Made by a program: the position numbers and the translations under genes
Shown: positions 54,131-63,860 of the stretch, piece after piece
Position numbering within the stretch: the stretch's first letter is position 1
Layout of the letters: every line of letters starts with the position of its first letter
NCBI GenBank assembly: GCA_022824525.1
Contig: JAJDZT010000119.1
Coordinates: 22,557-86,556, forward strand
Length of the DNA: 64,000 nt
Source of the DNA: Silicimonas sp.
GTDB lineage: Bacteria; Pseudomonadota; Alphaproteobacteria; Rhodobacterales; Rhodobacteraceae
Reading direction: 5' to 3'
The notes under the pieces: generated by a model
What the model was told of the DNA's origin: nothing
Seen by the model: the letters and a program-made list of their open reading frames with translations, nothing else
Databases searched by the model: none

Positions 54131-55744
54131 CTAAGGGTATAGCGCGTCAACCGGCTCGAAGCCTTCGGCCCGCGCTCTTTGCCAGCGCACGAGGTAGCCG
54201 AATTCATCAGCTTCTTCACGTAGCAGGAAACCTTCGGGCATGTAGGGGTAGACTTCGTCGCCGGTCACCATGTCGCGGTCGCTTTCGCGCATGAGCAGGT
54301 GATGCGGTTTGAATTGGCCGGGATGGGTCAGGCCAGCGGCACCCGTCATTTCCCCGAGGGCCTTCATGGTGTTCTTGTGAAAACGATAAACGCGTTCGGT
54401 CTTGTCGGTCACATCCAAAGCGCGTTGGCGAAGTTTGTCCTGTGTCGCGACCCCGACCGGGCAGTGATTTGTGTGGCAAGCCTGCGCCTGAATACAGCCG
54501 ATCGCGAACATGAACCCGCGTGCCGAATTTGCCCAATCCGCTCCAAGTGCGAGCATCTTGGCAATATTGAAAGAGGTCACAAGCTTTCCTGATGCACCGA
54601 GTTTGACGCGTTCGCGCAACCCGGCCCCGCGCAGCGTGTTGTGTGCGAAGGTGAGGCCCTCAACCAGTGGCATGCCGATATGGTTCGCGAATTCCAATGG
54701 CGCTGCCCCGGTGCCACCTTCCTTGCCGTCGATGACGATAAAGTCCGGTACGATATCGGTCTCGAGCATCGCTTTGACGATGCACATGAACTCGCGACGA
54801 TGACCGATGCAAAGCTTGAAGCCGACAGGTTTGCCGCTTGCGTTGTCCCGCAGCGTTTTGATGAATTGCATCATCTCGATCGGTGTCGAGAATTCAGGGT
54901 GCGCTGCGGGAGACACGCAGTCTTCTCCCATCGGAACGCCACGGGCTTCTGCAATCTCGGGCGAGATTTTGGAGGCAGGCAGCACTCCGCCGTGGCCCGG
55001 CTTAGCGCCTTGGCTGAGTTTAAGTTCAATCATCTTGACTTGCGGGTCAGCCGCCTGCGAGCGGAACTTCTCCACATCGAACCGGCCTTCCGGGGTGCGA
55101 CAACCGAAATATCCGGACCCGAGCTCCCAAATGACATCCCCGCCGCCCTCACGATGGTATCGGCTGATGCCACCTTCACCGGTATCATGGGCAAAGCCGC
55201 CTTTTGCCGCTCCCTTGTTCAGCGCACTGATTGCATTTGCTGAAAGAGAGCCAAAAGACATGGCTGAAATGTTGTAGATTGAGGCTTCGTAGGGGGCTTT
55301 GCAGTCAGGCCCTCCAATCGTCACCCTGAAGTCGTGGTCTTCGATGTGTTTGGGCGCAACGGAGTGCGTGATCCATTCGTAACCAGAATCGTAAACACGT
55401 TGCCGGGTGCCAAAGGGACGTTTGTCTTCGACCCCTTTTGCGCGCTGGTAGACGATAGAGCGTGCGTCGCGGGAAAAAGGCTCTTCGTCTTGGTCGCTCT
55501 CGATCAAGTATTGGCGGATTTCGGGTCGGATACCTTCGAATAGGAATCGCATGTGGCCGATCACTGGGTAGTTCCGCAGAATGGCATGCCTGTGTTGCGT
55601 CACATCGTAATAGCCGATGGCCGTTAGTGCTCCGAAGAAGATGAGGCCGAGCAGAAACCAGGACGACCAAATCAATCCGAACAACGAAACGACCGCGAGA
55701 ACTGCACAGCCAGCGAGCACCGAATAGCGTTGTAAATCGTCCAT
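54131..55744 (-). CDS. Membrane-anchored FMN-binding glutamate synthase (GltB) domain protein
   Basis: The 537-residue protein starts with two hydrophobic helices (about 9–45), then an FMN/Fe–S GltB-type central domain: 'YNISAMSFGSLSANAISALNKGAAKGGFAHDTGEGGIS', 'PDFIVIDGKEGGTGAAPLEF', and the Fe–S cluster cysteines 'CIQAQACHTNHCPVG'. The amidotransferase (glutaminase) domain is missing, as in the stand-alone YerD-like group. It may act as an amine/amino-group flavin enzyme at the membrane; the reaction is unknown. The ATG overlaps the stop of the upstream aminotransferase gene by four bases (ATGA), so the two are coupled. Confidence 0.85.
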   Translation of the reverse strand: MDDLQRYSVLAGCAVLAVVSLFGLIWSSWFLLGLIFFGALTAIGYYDVTQHRHAILRNYPVIGHMRFLFEGIRPEIRQYLIESDQDEEPFSRDARSIVYQRAKGVEDKRPFGTRQRVYDSGYEWITHSVAPKHIEDHDFRVTIGGPDCKAPYEASIYNISAMSFGSLSANAISALNKGAAKGGFAHDTGEGGISRYHREGGGDVIWELGSGYFGCRTPEGRFDVEKFRSQAADPQVKMIELKLSQGAKPGHGGVLPASKISPEIAEARGVPMGEDCVSPAAHPEFSTPIEMMQFIKTLRDNASGKPVGFKLCIGHRREFMCIVKAMLETDIVPDFIVIDGKEGGTGAAPLEFANHIGMPLVEGLTFAHNTLRGAGLRERVKLGASGKLVTSFNIAKMLALGADWANSARGFMFAIGCIQAQACHTNHCPVGVATQDKLRQRALDVTDKTERVYRFHKNTMKALGEMTGAAGLTHPGQFKPHHLLMRESDRDMVTGDEVYPYMPEGFLLREEADEFGYLVRWQRARAEGFEPVDALYP

Positions 55745-57063
55745 CAAATCACCGCAGCAATGGCCCGGTCGAGCTTGTCTGTGAGTTCGTCAATCTGTTC
55801 GTCCTCGATAATGAAGGGTGGCGCCAGGAGGATATGATCTCCACGTTGACCGTCGATGGTGCCCGACATCGGGTAGCAAATAAGACCTTCTTCAAAGGCG
55901 GTTCCCTTGATTCTTGCGGCGATCCCACGCGATCGGTCGAACGGTTCTTTCGTGGCGCGGTCTTCAACAAGTTCGATGCCTCGGAAAAGTCCGCGCCCGC
56001 GGATGTCTCCCACATGGGGGTGTTGTCCGAAGCGTTGCTCAAGGCGCTGCATCAGAGTTGCCCCCTGTTTTTGAACTCGCGTGACAAGATCGCGATCAAT
56101 GATGGCAGAGACAACGGCATATCCTGCTGCTGCTGCCGCAGGGTGACCAAGATACGTGTGACCGTGTTGGAAAAAACCAGAGCCATCCGCGATGGTATCG
56201 TGAATTTCGGATGTGCAGAGCATGGCACCAATCGGCTGGTAACCTGCGCCGAGACCTTTGGCGATACAGAGAATGTCAGCAGAAACGCCGTCTTGTTCGC
56301 ACGCAAAGAGACTGCCGGTTCGTCCCATCCCGCACATGACCTCGTCCAAAATGAGAAGAACGCCGTACTGATCACAAATTTCTCGAATGCGCTTGAAGTA
56401 GCCCGGCGCGGGCGGCACAGCACCGGCTGTTGCCCCGACAACAGGTTCGGCCATGAACGCCATGACCGTCTCCGGGCCGACGCGAAGCAGTTCGTCTTCG
56501 AGGGCCTGAGCAGCGCGAAGGCCGTATTCCTCCGGGGTCTCGCCATCGTGGCGAAGCCGATATTCGTAGCAAGGGTCGATATGGCTTACGTCCAGAAGCA
56601 AAGGACCGAACTGTTGACGCCGCCATTCATTCCCGCCCGCACTCAGCGCGCCGATCGTGTTCCCGTGATAGCTTTGCTTGCGCGCGATGAGACGACCTCG
56701 CTTCGGCTCGCCTTTTTCGACAAAGTACTGACGAGCGAGCTTTATGGCAGCTTCGGTCGCTTCTGAGCCCCCCGATACGAGGTACACGCGATCGAGACCG
56801 GCCGGGGCGTTTGCGATCAGAAGATCCGCCAATTTCTCTGCCGGTTCCGATGTAAAGAAACCCGTGTGCGCGAAAGCGACCTGATCGAGTTGCGATTTGA
56901 TTGCCTCAGTCACCGCGCTGTCACTGTGACCAAGGCAGCTGACTGCAGCACCTCCAGAGCCATCGAGGTACCGTTTGCCGTTTGAATCGATCAGATAGCA
57001 GCCTTCGCCACCAACCGCCGTTGGCGGTTTGGCCTGACAGTGACGGGCGAATACATGAGACAT
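55744..57063 (-). CDS. Class III (omega) aminotransferase
   Basis: The 439-residue PLP enzyme has fold type I class III motifs: '[25 protein letters not shown]', '[21 protein letters not shown]', [19 protein letters not shown] with the pyridoxal-N Asp, and the PLP-Lys in [17 protein letters not shown] (about residue 267). These enzymes move amino groups from omega-amino acids or amines, including GABA, taurine and beta-alanine-like compounds. ATG 57063 (MSHVFARHC) was chosen over ATG 57072. The neighbouring gabD could take the resulting semialdehyde. It is divergent from the TAXI gene across 274 nt. Confidence 0.9.
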   Translation of the reverse strand: MSHVFARHCQAKPPTAVGGEGCYLIDSNGKRYLDGSGGAAVSCLGHSDSAVTEAIKSQLDQVAFAHTGFFTSEPAEKLADLLIANAPAGLDRVYLVSGGSEATEAAIKLARQYFVEKGEPKRGRLIARKQSYHGNTIGALSAGGNEWRRQQFGPLLLDVSHIDPCYEYRLRHDGETPEEYGLRAAQALEDELLRVGPETVMAFMAEPVVGATAGAVPPAPGYFKRIREICDQYGVLLILDEVMCGMGRTGSLFACEQDGVSADILCIAKGLGAGYQPIGAMLCTSEIHDTIADGSGFFQHGHTYLGHPAAAAAGYAVVSAIIDRDLVTRVQKQGATLMQRLEQRFGQHPHVGDIRGRGLFRGIELVEDRATKEPFDRSRGIAARIKGTAFEEGLICYPMSGTIDGQRGDHILLAPPFIIEDEQIDELTDKLDRAIAAVI

Positions 57064-57240
57064 CGAGCGCACCCCTTCTGGGCTGTTCGGTCGCGTTTCC
57101 GACAGCCACAGACTGCCCCAATCCTACGCGGACGCAACCCCTGACAGCGTGAAAAAGGGACGTTTCAAGCGACCCGGTATTAGCTGTCCTTACCGCGCGT
57201 TAAGTGGCGCTAAATTGAAGCCGTGCGTCTCCGGCAGGCT

Positions 57241-57264
57241 TTGTGAGAATTGTAAATCACAAAT
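57241..57264. promoter_or_regulatory. Dyad TTTGTGA-N10-TCACAAA upstream of TAXI gene
   Basis: Two perfect 7-bp inverted arms (57241–57247 and 57258–57264) with a 10-nt spacer lie 74 nt upstream of the TAXI start and about 180 nt upstream of the divergent aminotransferase. The pattern resembles FNR/CRP-class half-sites (TGTGA-N6-TCACA) but with a longer spacer, so the factor is uncertain. Confidence 0.5.
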
Positions 57265-57337
57265 TCTGTCTCTAAGCTTCCGAGTCATCACCCGACCGGA
57301 GAGCCGGGCGAAATCAAGTGAAACCAGGGAGTTACTT

Positions 57338-58309
57338 ATGAAACTGCTTAAAATCGGTGCGATTCTGTCGACGGCCTTGCTGGCTGGACAGACAGCAATT
57401 GCACAAGAACGCTTCATTACGATCGGCACCGGCGGTCAGACCGGTGTGTACTTTGTGGTCGGTCAGTCGATCTGCCGCCTGGTGAATCGTGGCTCCGCCG
57501 ATCATGGTCTCAAGTGCACCGCGCCTTCGACCGGTGGCTCTATTGCCAACATCAACGCAATCAAGGCCGGTGACATGGACATGGGCGTGGCCCAGTCCGA
57601 CTGGCAGTTCCACGCTTTCAATGGCAGCTCGAAATTCGAGGAAGGCGGCGCTTTCGAAAATCTGCGTGCTGTGTTCTCTGTTCACGGCGAACCATTCACC
57701 GTTGTGGCCCGTGCCGACAGTGGCATTGGTAGCTTCGACGACATGTTCGGAAAGCGCGTAAACGTCGGCAACCCGGGCAGTGGGCAACGCGCCACGATGG
57801 AAGTCGTTCTGGATGCCATGGGCAAATCGGAGGACGATTTCGCACTCGCTTCTGAACTCAAGCCTGCCGAACAGTCCGCCGCTCTTGGTGACAACAAGGT
57901 CGACGCGATCGTCTATACCGTTGGTCACCCGAATGGTTCGATACAGGAAGCGACCTCGACCGTTGACGCCAAGCTGGTCAGCGTGACCGGTGACGCCATC
58001 GACAAGCTGGTCGATGAGAACCCCTACTACGCCAAGGCGACCATTCCGGGCGGTCTTTACAAGGGCAATGACGAAAACGTTCAGACTTTCGGCGTGAAAG
58101 CCACCTTCGTGACATCGGCGGATGTGGATGACGATGTTGTCTACACTGTGGTCAAGGCGGTCTTTGACAACTTCGATCGTTTCAAGGGTTTGCATCCTGC
58201 TTTCGCGAACCTGAAGGAAGAAGAGATGATTGCGGACGGGCTTTCCGCACCGCTGCACCCAGGCGCAGAGAAGTACTACAAGGAGCGCGGCTGGATCAGC
58301 GGTTCCTGA
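57338..58309 (+). CDS. TAXI-family TRAP substrate-binding protein
   Basis: The 323-residue periplasmic protein has a signal peptide ([22 protein letters not shown]) and the TAXI pattern: '[24 protein letters not shown]', '[26 protein letters not shown]', '[22 protein letters not shown]'. TAXI proteins differ from DctP and work with fused permeases. Family ligands include glutamate and other acids. AGGGAGTTACTT precedes ATG 57338. The permease follows after a hairpin. Confidence 0.93.
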   Translation: MKLLKIGAILSTALLAGQTAIAQERFITIGTGGQTGVYFVVGQSICRLVNRGSADHGLKCTAPSTGGSIANINAIKAGDMDMGVAQSDWQFHAFNGSSKFEEGGAFENLRAVFSVHGEPFTVVARADSGIGSFDDMFGKRVNVGNPGSGQRATMEVVLDAMGKSEDDFALASELKPAEQSAALGDNKVDAIVYTVGHPNGSIQEATSTVDAKLVSVTGDAIDKLVDENPYYAKATIPGGLYKGNDENVQTFGVKATFVTSADVDDDVVYTVVKAVFDNFDRFKGLHPAFANLKEEEMIADGLSAPLHPGAEKYYKERGWISGS

Positions 58310-58327
58310 TAAGAAACTGACAAGAAT

Positions 58328-58353
58328 GAGAAATCCGCCAAGGCGGGTTTCTC
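58328..58353 (+). other. Intercistronic hairpin after TAXI gene
   Basis: GAGAAA-TCCGCC and GGCGGG-TTTCTC (58328–58353) pair over twelve positions with one T·G wobble and a 2-nt tip. No T-run follows. It parallels the hairpins after tctC and sgaA and probably shapes relative expression of binding protein and permease. Confidence 0.65.
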
Positions 58354-58414
58354 GCTACGGGATGAACCAAAACGATAAATGCCCAACATTCCATAGGTCA
58401 GAGGGGGACACGTG

Positions 58415-61186
58415 ATGAGCGCTGACAAGCAATTCGAGGCGTCCGCAGTCGAGAACGAAGCATCGGGCAGGGCTGGTCTTAGCCAGGAAGAACTCGATGA
58501 ACTGGTTGCATCCTCAGACACGGGCGGGCGGTCGCCTTCGGGAAGTGTGGGCACGCTACTGGTTGTCGTTGCGCTTCTCTGGTCGCTTTTCCAGCTTTGG
58601 ATCGCGTCGCCGTTGCCGTTCATGTTCGGATGGGGCGTTTTCAACGACACCGAGGCGCGTTCGATCCACCTTGCTTTCGCGCTGTTCCTGGCTTTCGCGG
58701 CCTATCCGGCAGCGCGCTCGCCCGCGCAACTCTTTCTTGCAATTGCCGTCCCCGCGCTCCTGACATTCCTTTTCATATACGGTGCCAAGGAAGGTGTGCC
58801 TGTTTGGTGGGTTCCGATTCCGGGCGTTCTTTTGATCGCTGCCATCTTCATGGGATCGCCAAAGGCTTACATCCCATTCTGGGAATGGGGCCTCGCAATC
58901 ATTGGCGCAATGGCCGCTGTTTACCTTTTTGTATTCTACGACGGCATTTCGGACCGCGTCGGCGCGCCGATCTTGCAGGACTATGTGGTCGCTGTGATCG
59001 GCATCCTCTTGTTGCTTGAGGCGACGCGCCGAGCATTGGGGCCGGCCCTTATGATCGTGGCCACGGTTTTCCTCGCTTACACATTCCTCGGTTCGATCAT
59101 GCCGTCGATTATTGCCCACAAGGGCAATAACCTTTCCGAGGTGGTGAACCATCAGTGGATCACGACGGAAGGCGTTTTCGGTATCGCGCTGGGCGTGTCG
59201 ACGTCGTTCGTGTTCCTCTTCGTGCTGTTTGGCTCGCTTCTCGATAAAGCGGGCGCGGGCAACTACTTCATTCAGGTGGCGTTCAGCTTGATGGGCCATC
59301 TCAGAGGAGGCCCGGCGAAAGCTGCTGTTGTCTCCTCAGCAATGACGGGTCTCATCTCGGGGTCGTCCATCGCGAACGTCGTGACCACTGGCACCTTCAC
59401 CATTCCGTTGATGAAGCGCGTTGGCTTTTCGTCGGAAAAAGCCGGCGCGGTCGAAGTGGCATCCTCGGTCAACGGGCAGATCATGCCGCCTGTGATGGGT
59501 GCCGCAGCATTCCTGATGGTCGAGTACGTGGGCATCCCGTATTTCGATGTGGTTAAGCACGCCTTTGTGCCTGCCGTGATCTCCTATATCGCGCTTGTCT
59601 ATATCGTGCATCTGGAAGCCATGAAGGCGAACATGCAGGGCCTGCCGCGTCCGGTCGAGCCGAAGCCTTGGGTCGCGTGGCTTATTTCCATCGCTTTCAC
59701 CATCGCGGCGATTTGTGCGCTGAGCTTTGCGGTCTATTACCTGATGGGCTGGATCAGACCGACCTTCGGAGACAATGCCCTTTGGGTGGTGTTTGGCTTC
59801 CTGACGGCCGTGTACGTTTTCCTGCTTTGGATCGCCTCGCGGGAAGAGCCGCTCAAAATGGAAGATCCGAATGCTCCGGTCACGTCACTTCCGATTCCGG
59901 GGCCGACAATCCGGGCCGGTCTGCATTACATCCTGCCGGTCGTGGTCCTCGTTTGGGCGCTCATGGTGGATCGCCTAAGCCCCGGTCTTTCGGCCTTCTG
60001 GGCGGCAACTTTCATGGTGTTCATCCTTGTCACGCAGCGCCCGCTGATGGCGATCCTTCGGGGCGGTCAGAACTTTGCCTCTGAAGTGAGTGCCGGGTTT
60101 GCCGATCTGATCGACGGGCTTGTATCCGGTGCGCGCAACATGATCGGCATCGGTATTGCGACTGCGACTGCTGGGATCATTGTGGGCGCGGTCAGCCAGA
60201 CCGGCGTCGGTTCTGCTTTGGCGGACGTGGTGGAAGTGCTCTCTGGCGGCAATATCCTTGCCATCCTCGTCCTGACAGCAATCCTGTCGCTGATCTTGGG
60301 CATGGGACTGCCAACCACAGCGAACTACATCGTCGTCTCGGCGCTGTTGGCGCCAGTCATCGTGACCCTTGGCCAACAGAATGGATTGATCGTTCCGTTG
60401 ATCGCCGTGCATCTCTTCGTGTTCTACTTCGGGATCATGGCAGACGTGACACCGCCCGTCGGTTTGGCGAGCTTTGCGGCTGCTGCTGTTTCAGGGGGCG
60501 ACCCGATCCGGACAGGTGTCGTCGCGTTCTTCTATTCGCTGCGGACGGCCGCGCTGCCCTTCCTCTTCATCTTCAACACGGACCTCCTGTTGATTGATGT
60601 GGGGTGGGCGCAAGGCATATTCGTCTTCATAACAGCCACGATCGCGATGTTACTCTTCGCGGCAGCTACGCAGGGGTGGTTCATAACGCGGAACCGTTTC
60701 TACGAAACGATTGCTCTTCTTCTGGTGGCCTTCACGTTGTTCCGGCCGGGCTTCTGGATGGACATGGTTGCTCCGCCGTTCGAGGAGGTGCCGCCGGCGA
60801 GTATCGAGCAGGCGGCTTTGGATACTCCCATCGGCGAGAACCTCAGACTTCAGGTCAGCGGTCTGAACGCCGTCGGTGACCCAGTTACGTTCACTGCGCT
60901 GCTGCCTGTGGGCGAGGGTGAAACTGGGAACGATCGTCTCTTCGCTTCGGGTCTTGAGTACATTGTCAACGGTGATGAAGTGATCATAGACAATGTCGCC
61001 TTTGGCAGCCCTGCTGCCGAGGCTGGGTTCGATTGGGATCAGAAAGTGGAAGTAGTGAGAAAACCGGTGGCACAGCCATCCAAGTACCTCATGTTCATTC
61101 CCGGTCTGATCTTGTTGGGTCTTGTTGTACTGCTCCAGCGGGGCCGGGCGCGCCCGGAACCTGTCGGCGCAACGGAAGGAGCGTAA
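58415..61186 (+). CDS. Fused TRAP transporter permease (4TM/12TM) with C-terminal DUF3394
   Basis: The 923-residue protein joins the small-permease-like N-terminal helices (about 45–240) to a DctM-like large permease (GHLRGGPAKAAVVSSAMTGLISGSSIANVVTTG, then AEVASSVNGQIMPPVMGAAAFLM-like and MGLPTTANYIVVSALLAPVI). A soluble C-terminal domain (LRLQVSGLNAVGDPVTFTALLP...GDEVIIDNVAFGSPAAEAGFDWD) corresponds to DUF3394, followed by one more helix. ATG 58415 was chosen after GAGGGGG; a GTG lies directly before. It works with the TAXI protein upstream. Confidence 0.93.
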   Translation: MSADKQFEASAVENEASGRAGLSQEELDELVASSDTGGRSPSGSVGTLLVVVALLWSLFQLWIASPLPFMFGWGVFNDTEARSIHLAFALFLAFAAYPAARSPAQLFLAIAVPALLTFLFIYGAKEGVPVWWVPIPGVLLIAAIFMGSPKAYIPFWEWGLAIIGAMAAVYLFVFYDGISDRVGAPILQDYVVAVIGILLLLEATRRALGPALMIVATVFLAYTFLGSIMPSIIAHKGNNLSEVVNHQWITTEGVFGIALGVSTSFVFLFVLFGSLLDKAGAGNYFIQVAFSLMGHLRGGPAKAAVVSSAMTGLISGSSIANVVTTGTFTIPLMKRVGFSSEKAGAVEVASSVNGQIMPPVMGAAAFLMVEYVGIPYFDVVKHAFVPAVISYIALVYIVHLEAMKANMQGLPRPVEPKPWVAWLISIAFTIAAICALSFAVYYLMGWIRPTFGDNALWVVFGFLTAVYVFLLWIASREEPLKMEDPNAPVTSLPIPGPTIRAGLHYILPVVVLVWALMVDRLSPGLSAFWAATFMVFILVTQRPLMAILRGGQNFASEVSAGFADLIDGLVSGARNMIGIGIATATAGIIVGAVSQTGVGSALADVVEVLSGGNILAILVLTAILSLILGMGLPTTANYIVVSALLAPVIVTLGQQNGLIVPLIAVHLFVFYFGIMADVTPPVGLASFAAAAVSGGDPIRTGVVAFFYSLRTAALPFLFIFNTDLLLIDVGWAQGIFVFITATIAMLLFAAATQGWFITRNRFYETIALLLVAFTLFRPGFWMDMVAPPFEEVPPASIEQAALDTPIGENLRLQVSGLNAVGDPVTFTALLPVGEGETGNDRLFASGLEYIVNGDEVIIDNVAFGSPAAEAGFDWDQKVEVVRKPVAQPSKYLMFIPGLILLGLVVLLQRGRARPEPVGATEGA

Positions 61187-61191
61187 ATCAT

Positions 61192-61617
61192 ATGTTCAAA
61201 AAAGTTCTTCTACCCGTTGATGTGAACCATCCGGAAAGTTGGGAAAAAGCGTTGCCTGCGGCACTTCATTGCGCAGGGGACTCTGGAGAAGTGCATCTTC
61301 TCGGTATCGTGCTCGATCTTGGTGCGGCCGTGATCTCATCTTTTCTGCCGCAGGATTTCGTGCAGCACGCAATGGAGGATCTGAAGGTCAAACTGGCGGA
61401 ACTCGCAGAAGCAGAAGTTCCCGCAGGTGTGACTTCGGAAGTTCACGTGGCGCATGGCCACGTCCCCGAAACCATACTGCGTGTGGCCGAAACACTGGAA
61501 GCAGACCTGATCGTGATGGCGTCCCATCCGCCAAATGATCTGCAGACTGTGCTTGTGGGATCATCTGCGGGCAAGGTTGTTCGACACGCTACGATTCCTG
61601 TCCTGGCTGTTCGATAG
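61192..61617 (+). CDS. Universal stress protein (UspA domain)
   Basis: The 141-residue single-domain Usp reads 'MFKKVLLPVDVNHPESWEKALPAALHCAG' and ends with the ATP-binding 'GSSAGKVVRHATIPVLAVR'. TeaD-like Usp proteins are often coupled to TRAP transporters and regulate them by ATP binding; the gene follows the fused permease by 5 nt with GGAAGGAG in front. This supports a regulatory role in uptake. Confidence 0.9.
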   Translation: MFKKVLLPVDVNHPESWEKALPAALHCAGDSGEVHLLGIVLDLGAAVISSFLPQDFVQHAMEDLKVKLAELAEAEVPAGVTSEVHVAHGHVPETILRVAETLEADLIVMASHPPNDLQTVLVGSSAGKVVRHATIPVLAVR

Positions 61618-61666
61618 AAAAGGCGGGCGCCAAAGCAATTGAACGGCGACAATCGGGTTTGCATCG

Positions 61667-62515
61667 ATGGGACATCCAGGCCACCTCAAGCTCGGTTTGA
61701 TTGGCGACAATATCGCTCAGTCCAAAGCGCCTATGCTTCACCGTCTTGCCGGTGAACAGCACGGGATCGAGGTGACATATGATCGTCTCGTCCCGAATGT
61801 GTTGGGTCAGTCGTTCGATGGCGTCTTCGATGCGTGTCCTCTTCAAGGGTATCGTGGCCTTAACATCACCTATCCCTACAAGGAAAAGGCAGCAGGCAAG
61901 GTGAAAATCGGCGACCCTTTGGTGGAAGCTATGGGCGCGGTCAACACGGTGCTGTTCGAGCCGAAAGGTGCTGTGGGATTCAATACCGACTACACAGGAT
62001 TCATCGACGCATATCGGGTGGCAAGAGGAGAACAGCCCCCTGGTGTTACTGCGGTGATTGGAACGGGCGGCGTCGGACGCGCGTTGGCCTTTGCCCTTGT
62101 GGCTTTGGGCGCGCGGGAGGTGCGTTTGTTCGACCGGGACAATTCCAAGGCGCTGAGGTTGGCAGATGACCTCGCAAGGATTGAGCACGGGTCTCGTGTT
62201 TATGTCTGTGATCAGGTGAGTGATGCGATTGACGGAGCAACTGGTCTTTTGAATGGAACACCGATCGGAATGGTCGGGTACGACGGAACGCCTTTGCCGC
62301 GTTCAGACATGACCGGGGCGGAATGGGTTTTTGATGCCATCTATACGCCATTGGAGACTGAGTTTTTGCGAGATGCCCGCGGGGAAGGACTTCAATGCAT
62401 CAACGGCTATGAACTGTTCATCCATCAGGGACTGGCGTGCTGGAAGCTTTTTTCGGGCTTTGCGGCGAAGGAAGCAGATTTGAGGGCTTCCCTTGCAAAT
62501 GCCAGTCAGGCCTGA
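61667..62515 (+). CDS. Shikimate/quinate dehydrogenase-like protein
   Basis: The 282-residue AroE-fold protein shows substrate-site 'NIAQSKAPMLHRLAGEQ', 'LNITYPYKEKAAGKV' (catalytic Lys) and GFNTDYTGF (catalytic Asp), and the coenzyme loop IGTGGVGRALAFALVALGAREVRLFDRDN (a D rather than the N-R-T of NADP-specific AroE). The Ser-x-Ser of biosynthetic AroE is changed to Ser-x-Ala. The DRDN loop suggests NAD(H), as in catabolic quinate/shikimate dehydrogenases such as that of Corynebacterium. Location behind a TAXI–TRAP system supports a catabolic role. The start (ATG 61667) has no clear ribosome site. Confidence 0.85.
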   Translation: MGHPGHLKLGLIGDNIAQSKAPMLHRLAGEQHGIEVTYDRLVPNVLGQSFDGVFDACPLQGYRGLNITYPYKEKAAGKVKIGDPLVEAMGAVNTVLFEPKGAVGFNTDYTGFIDAYRVARGEQPPGVTAVIGTGGVGRALAFALVALGAREVRLFDRDNSKALRLADDLARIEHGSRVYVCDQVSDAIDGATGLLNGTPIGMVGYDGTPLPRSDMTGAEWVFDAIYTPLETEFLRDARGEGLQCINGYELFIHQGLACWKLFSGFAAKEADLRASLANASQA

Positions 62516-62551
62516 CGCGCATTTTGGAAACGCGCGCCAGTTGTTCTTAGT

Positions 62552-63860
62552 TCAGGCTAGAACAGGTGCACGTTTCCACTTTGCAGGGCCGCTTTGGTGT
62601 ATGGAGTTGCCGCCTGTGTCGACCGCGACGGTTACGGGCATGTCTTCGACACGCAGCTCGTAAATCGCTTCCATCCCCAAGTCGGCGAAGGCCACCGGTT
62701 TCGCGGCCTTAATGGCCTTGGACACAAGGTAGGCCGCGCCACCAACTGCGATCAGATATGCAGCCTTGTGCTTGGCGATGGCTTCGAGTGCGACGGGCCC
62801 ACGTTCGGCTTTTCCGATCATCAATTTGAGGCCGGTGTCACCAAGGATGCGATCGGTAAACTTGTCCATGCGGGTTGATGTCGTTGGACCTGCTGGTCCA
62901 ATTGCTTCATCGCCAACGGCATCGACCGGACCGACATAATAGATTGCTTTCCCTCTCAGATCGACAGGCAGACTTTCACCTCTGTCCAGCATATCGATCA
63001 TTCGTTTGTGGGCCGCATCGCGCCCTGTGTAGAGAGTGCCCGAAAGCAAAAGTGTTTGCCCGGGTTCTAGCGTCGCAAGGACATCATCCGTCAGGTTGTC
63101 GAGATCAAGTTTTCGGGCATGTGCGCTGGCCTGATCAAGGACGATTTCAGGATAGTCTGACAACTCCGGTGGCGCGAAATTGGCAGGACCGGAACCATCG
63201 AGCGTAAAATGCACGTGCCTTGTAGCGGCGCAATTCGGGATCAGACCAACGGGGAGCGAAGCTGCATGGGTTGGGAACGACCTGATCTTGACGTCGAGCA
63301 CAGTCGTCACGCCGCCGAGCCCCTGTGCGCCAATTCCGAGAGCGTTGACCCGCTCGGCGATCTCAAGCCTTAGTTCTTCGGTTCGGTTGGATGGTCCACG
63401 ACGCTGCAACTCGCTCAAGTCTATCGGCTCGCTGAGCGCGGCCTTGGCGAGCGCCATGGCGCGGTCAGCATTACCGCCCACTCCGATGCCGAGAATGCCG
63501 GGCGGGCACCACCCTGCACCCAGGGTCTCCACCGTTTGCACCACCCAGTCGGCAACGGAACCGGAGGGGTTCAGAGTGGTAAACTTGGCCTTGTTTTCGG
63601 AACCGCCCCCCTTTGCGGCCACTTCCACGTCGATCTTGTCACCGGCAACCATTTCAACCGTCAGCATGCAGGGCGTGTTGTCGCCCGAGTTCTTGCGGTC
63701 GCCAAAGGGGTCAACCACGACGGAAGCGCGAAGCGGGTTTGTGTCCCGCAAGTAACCTTGCCTCGTTCCCTCGTCACAGATCTCTTGCAGCGCGCGCTTG
63801 AAGTTTGTCTGCGCCTCTACGCCGTAACGAATATGGATGTTCGCAGCACCAGTATCCTGA
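62552..63860 (-). pseudogene. Class I fumarase (FumA/B-type), N-terminus lost to IS insertion
   Basis: The readable part gives about 436 residues of a class I [4Fe-4S] fumarase: QDTGAANIHI, 'GDNTPCMLTVEMV', GWCPPGILGIGVGGNADRA, IPNCAATRHVHF and a C-terminal beta-domain 'TTSTRMDKFTDRILGDTGLKLMIGKAERGP'. Two of the three cluster Cys are kept (GWCPP, IPNCAA). The third, normally the Cys directly before QDTG, is lost and reads Ser. An open frame continues to an ATG at 63886, but those last bases belong to the inserted element. The missing first about 90–110 residues mean it is probably inactive. Fumarate, or a related dicarboxylate such as tartrate or mesaconate, was the likely substrate. Confidence 0.85.
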
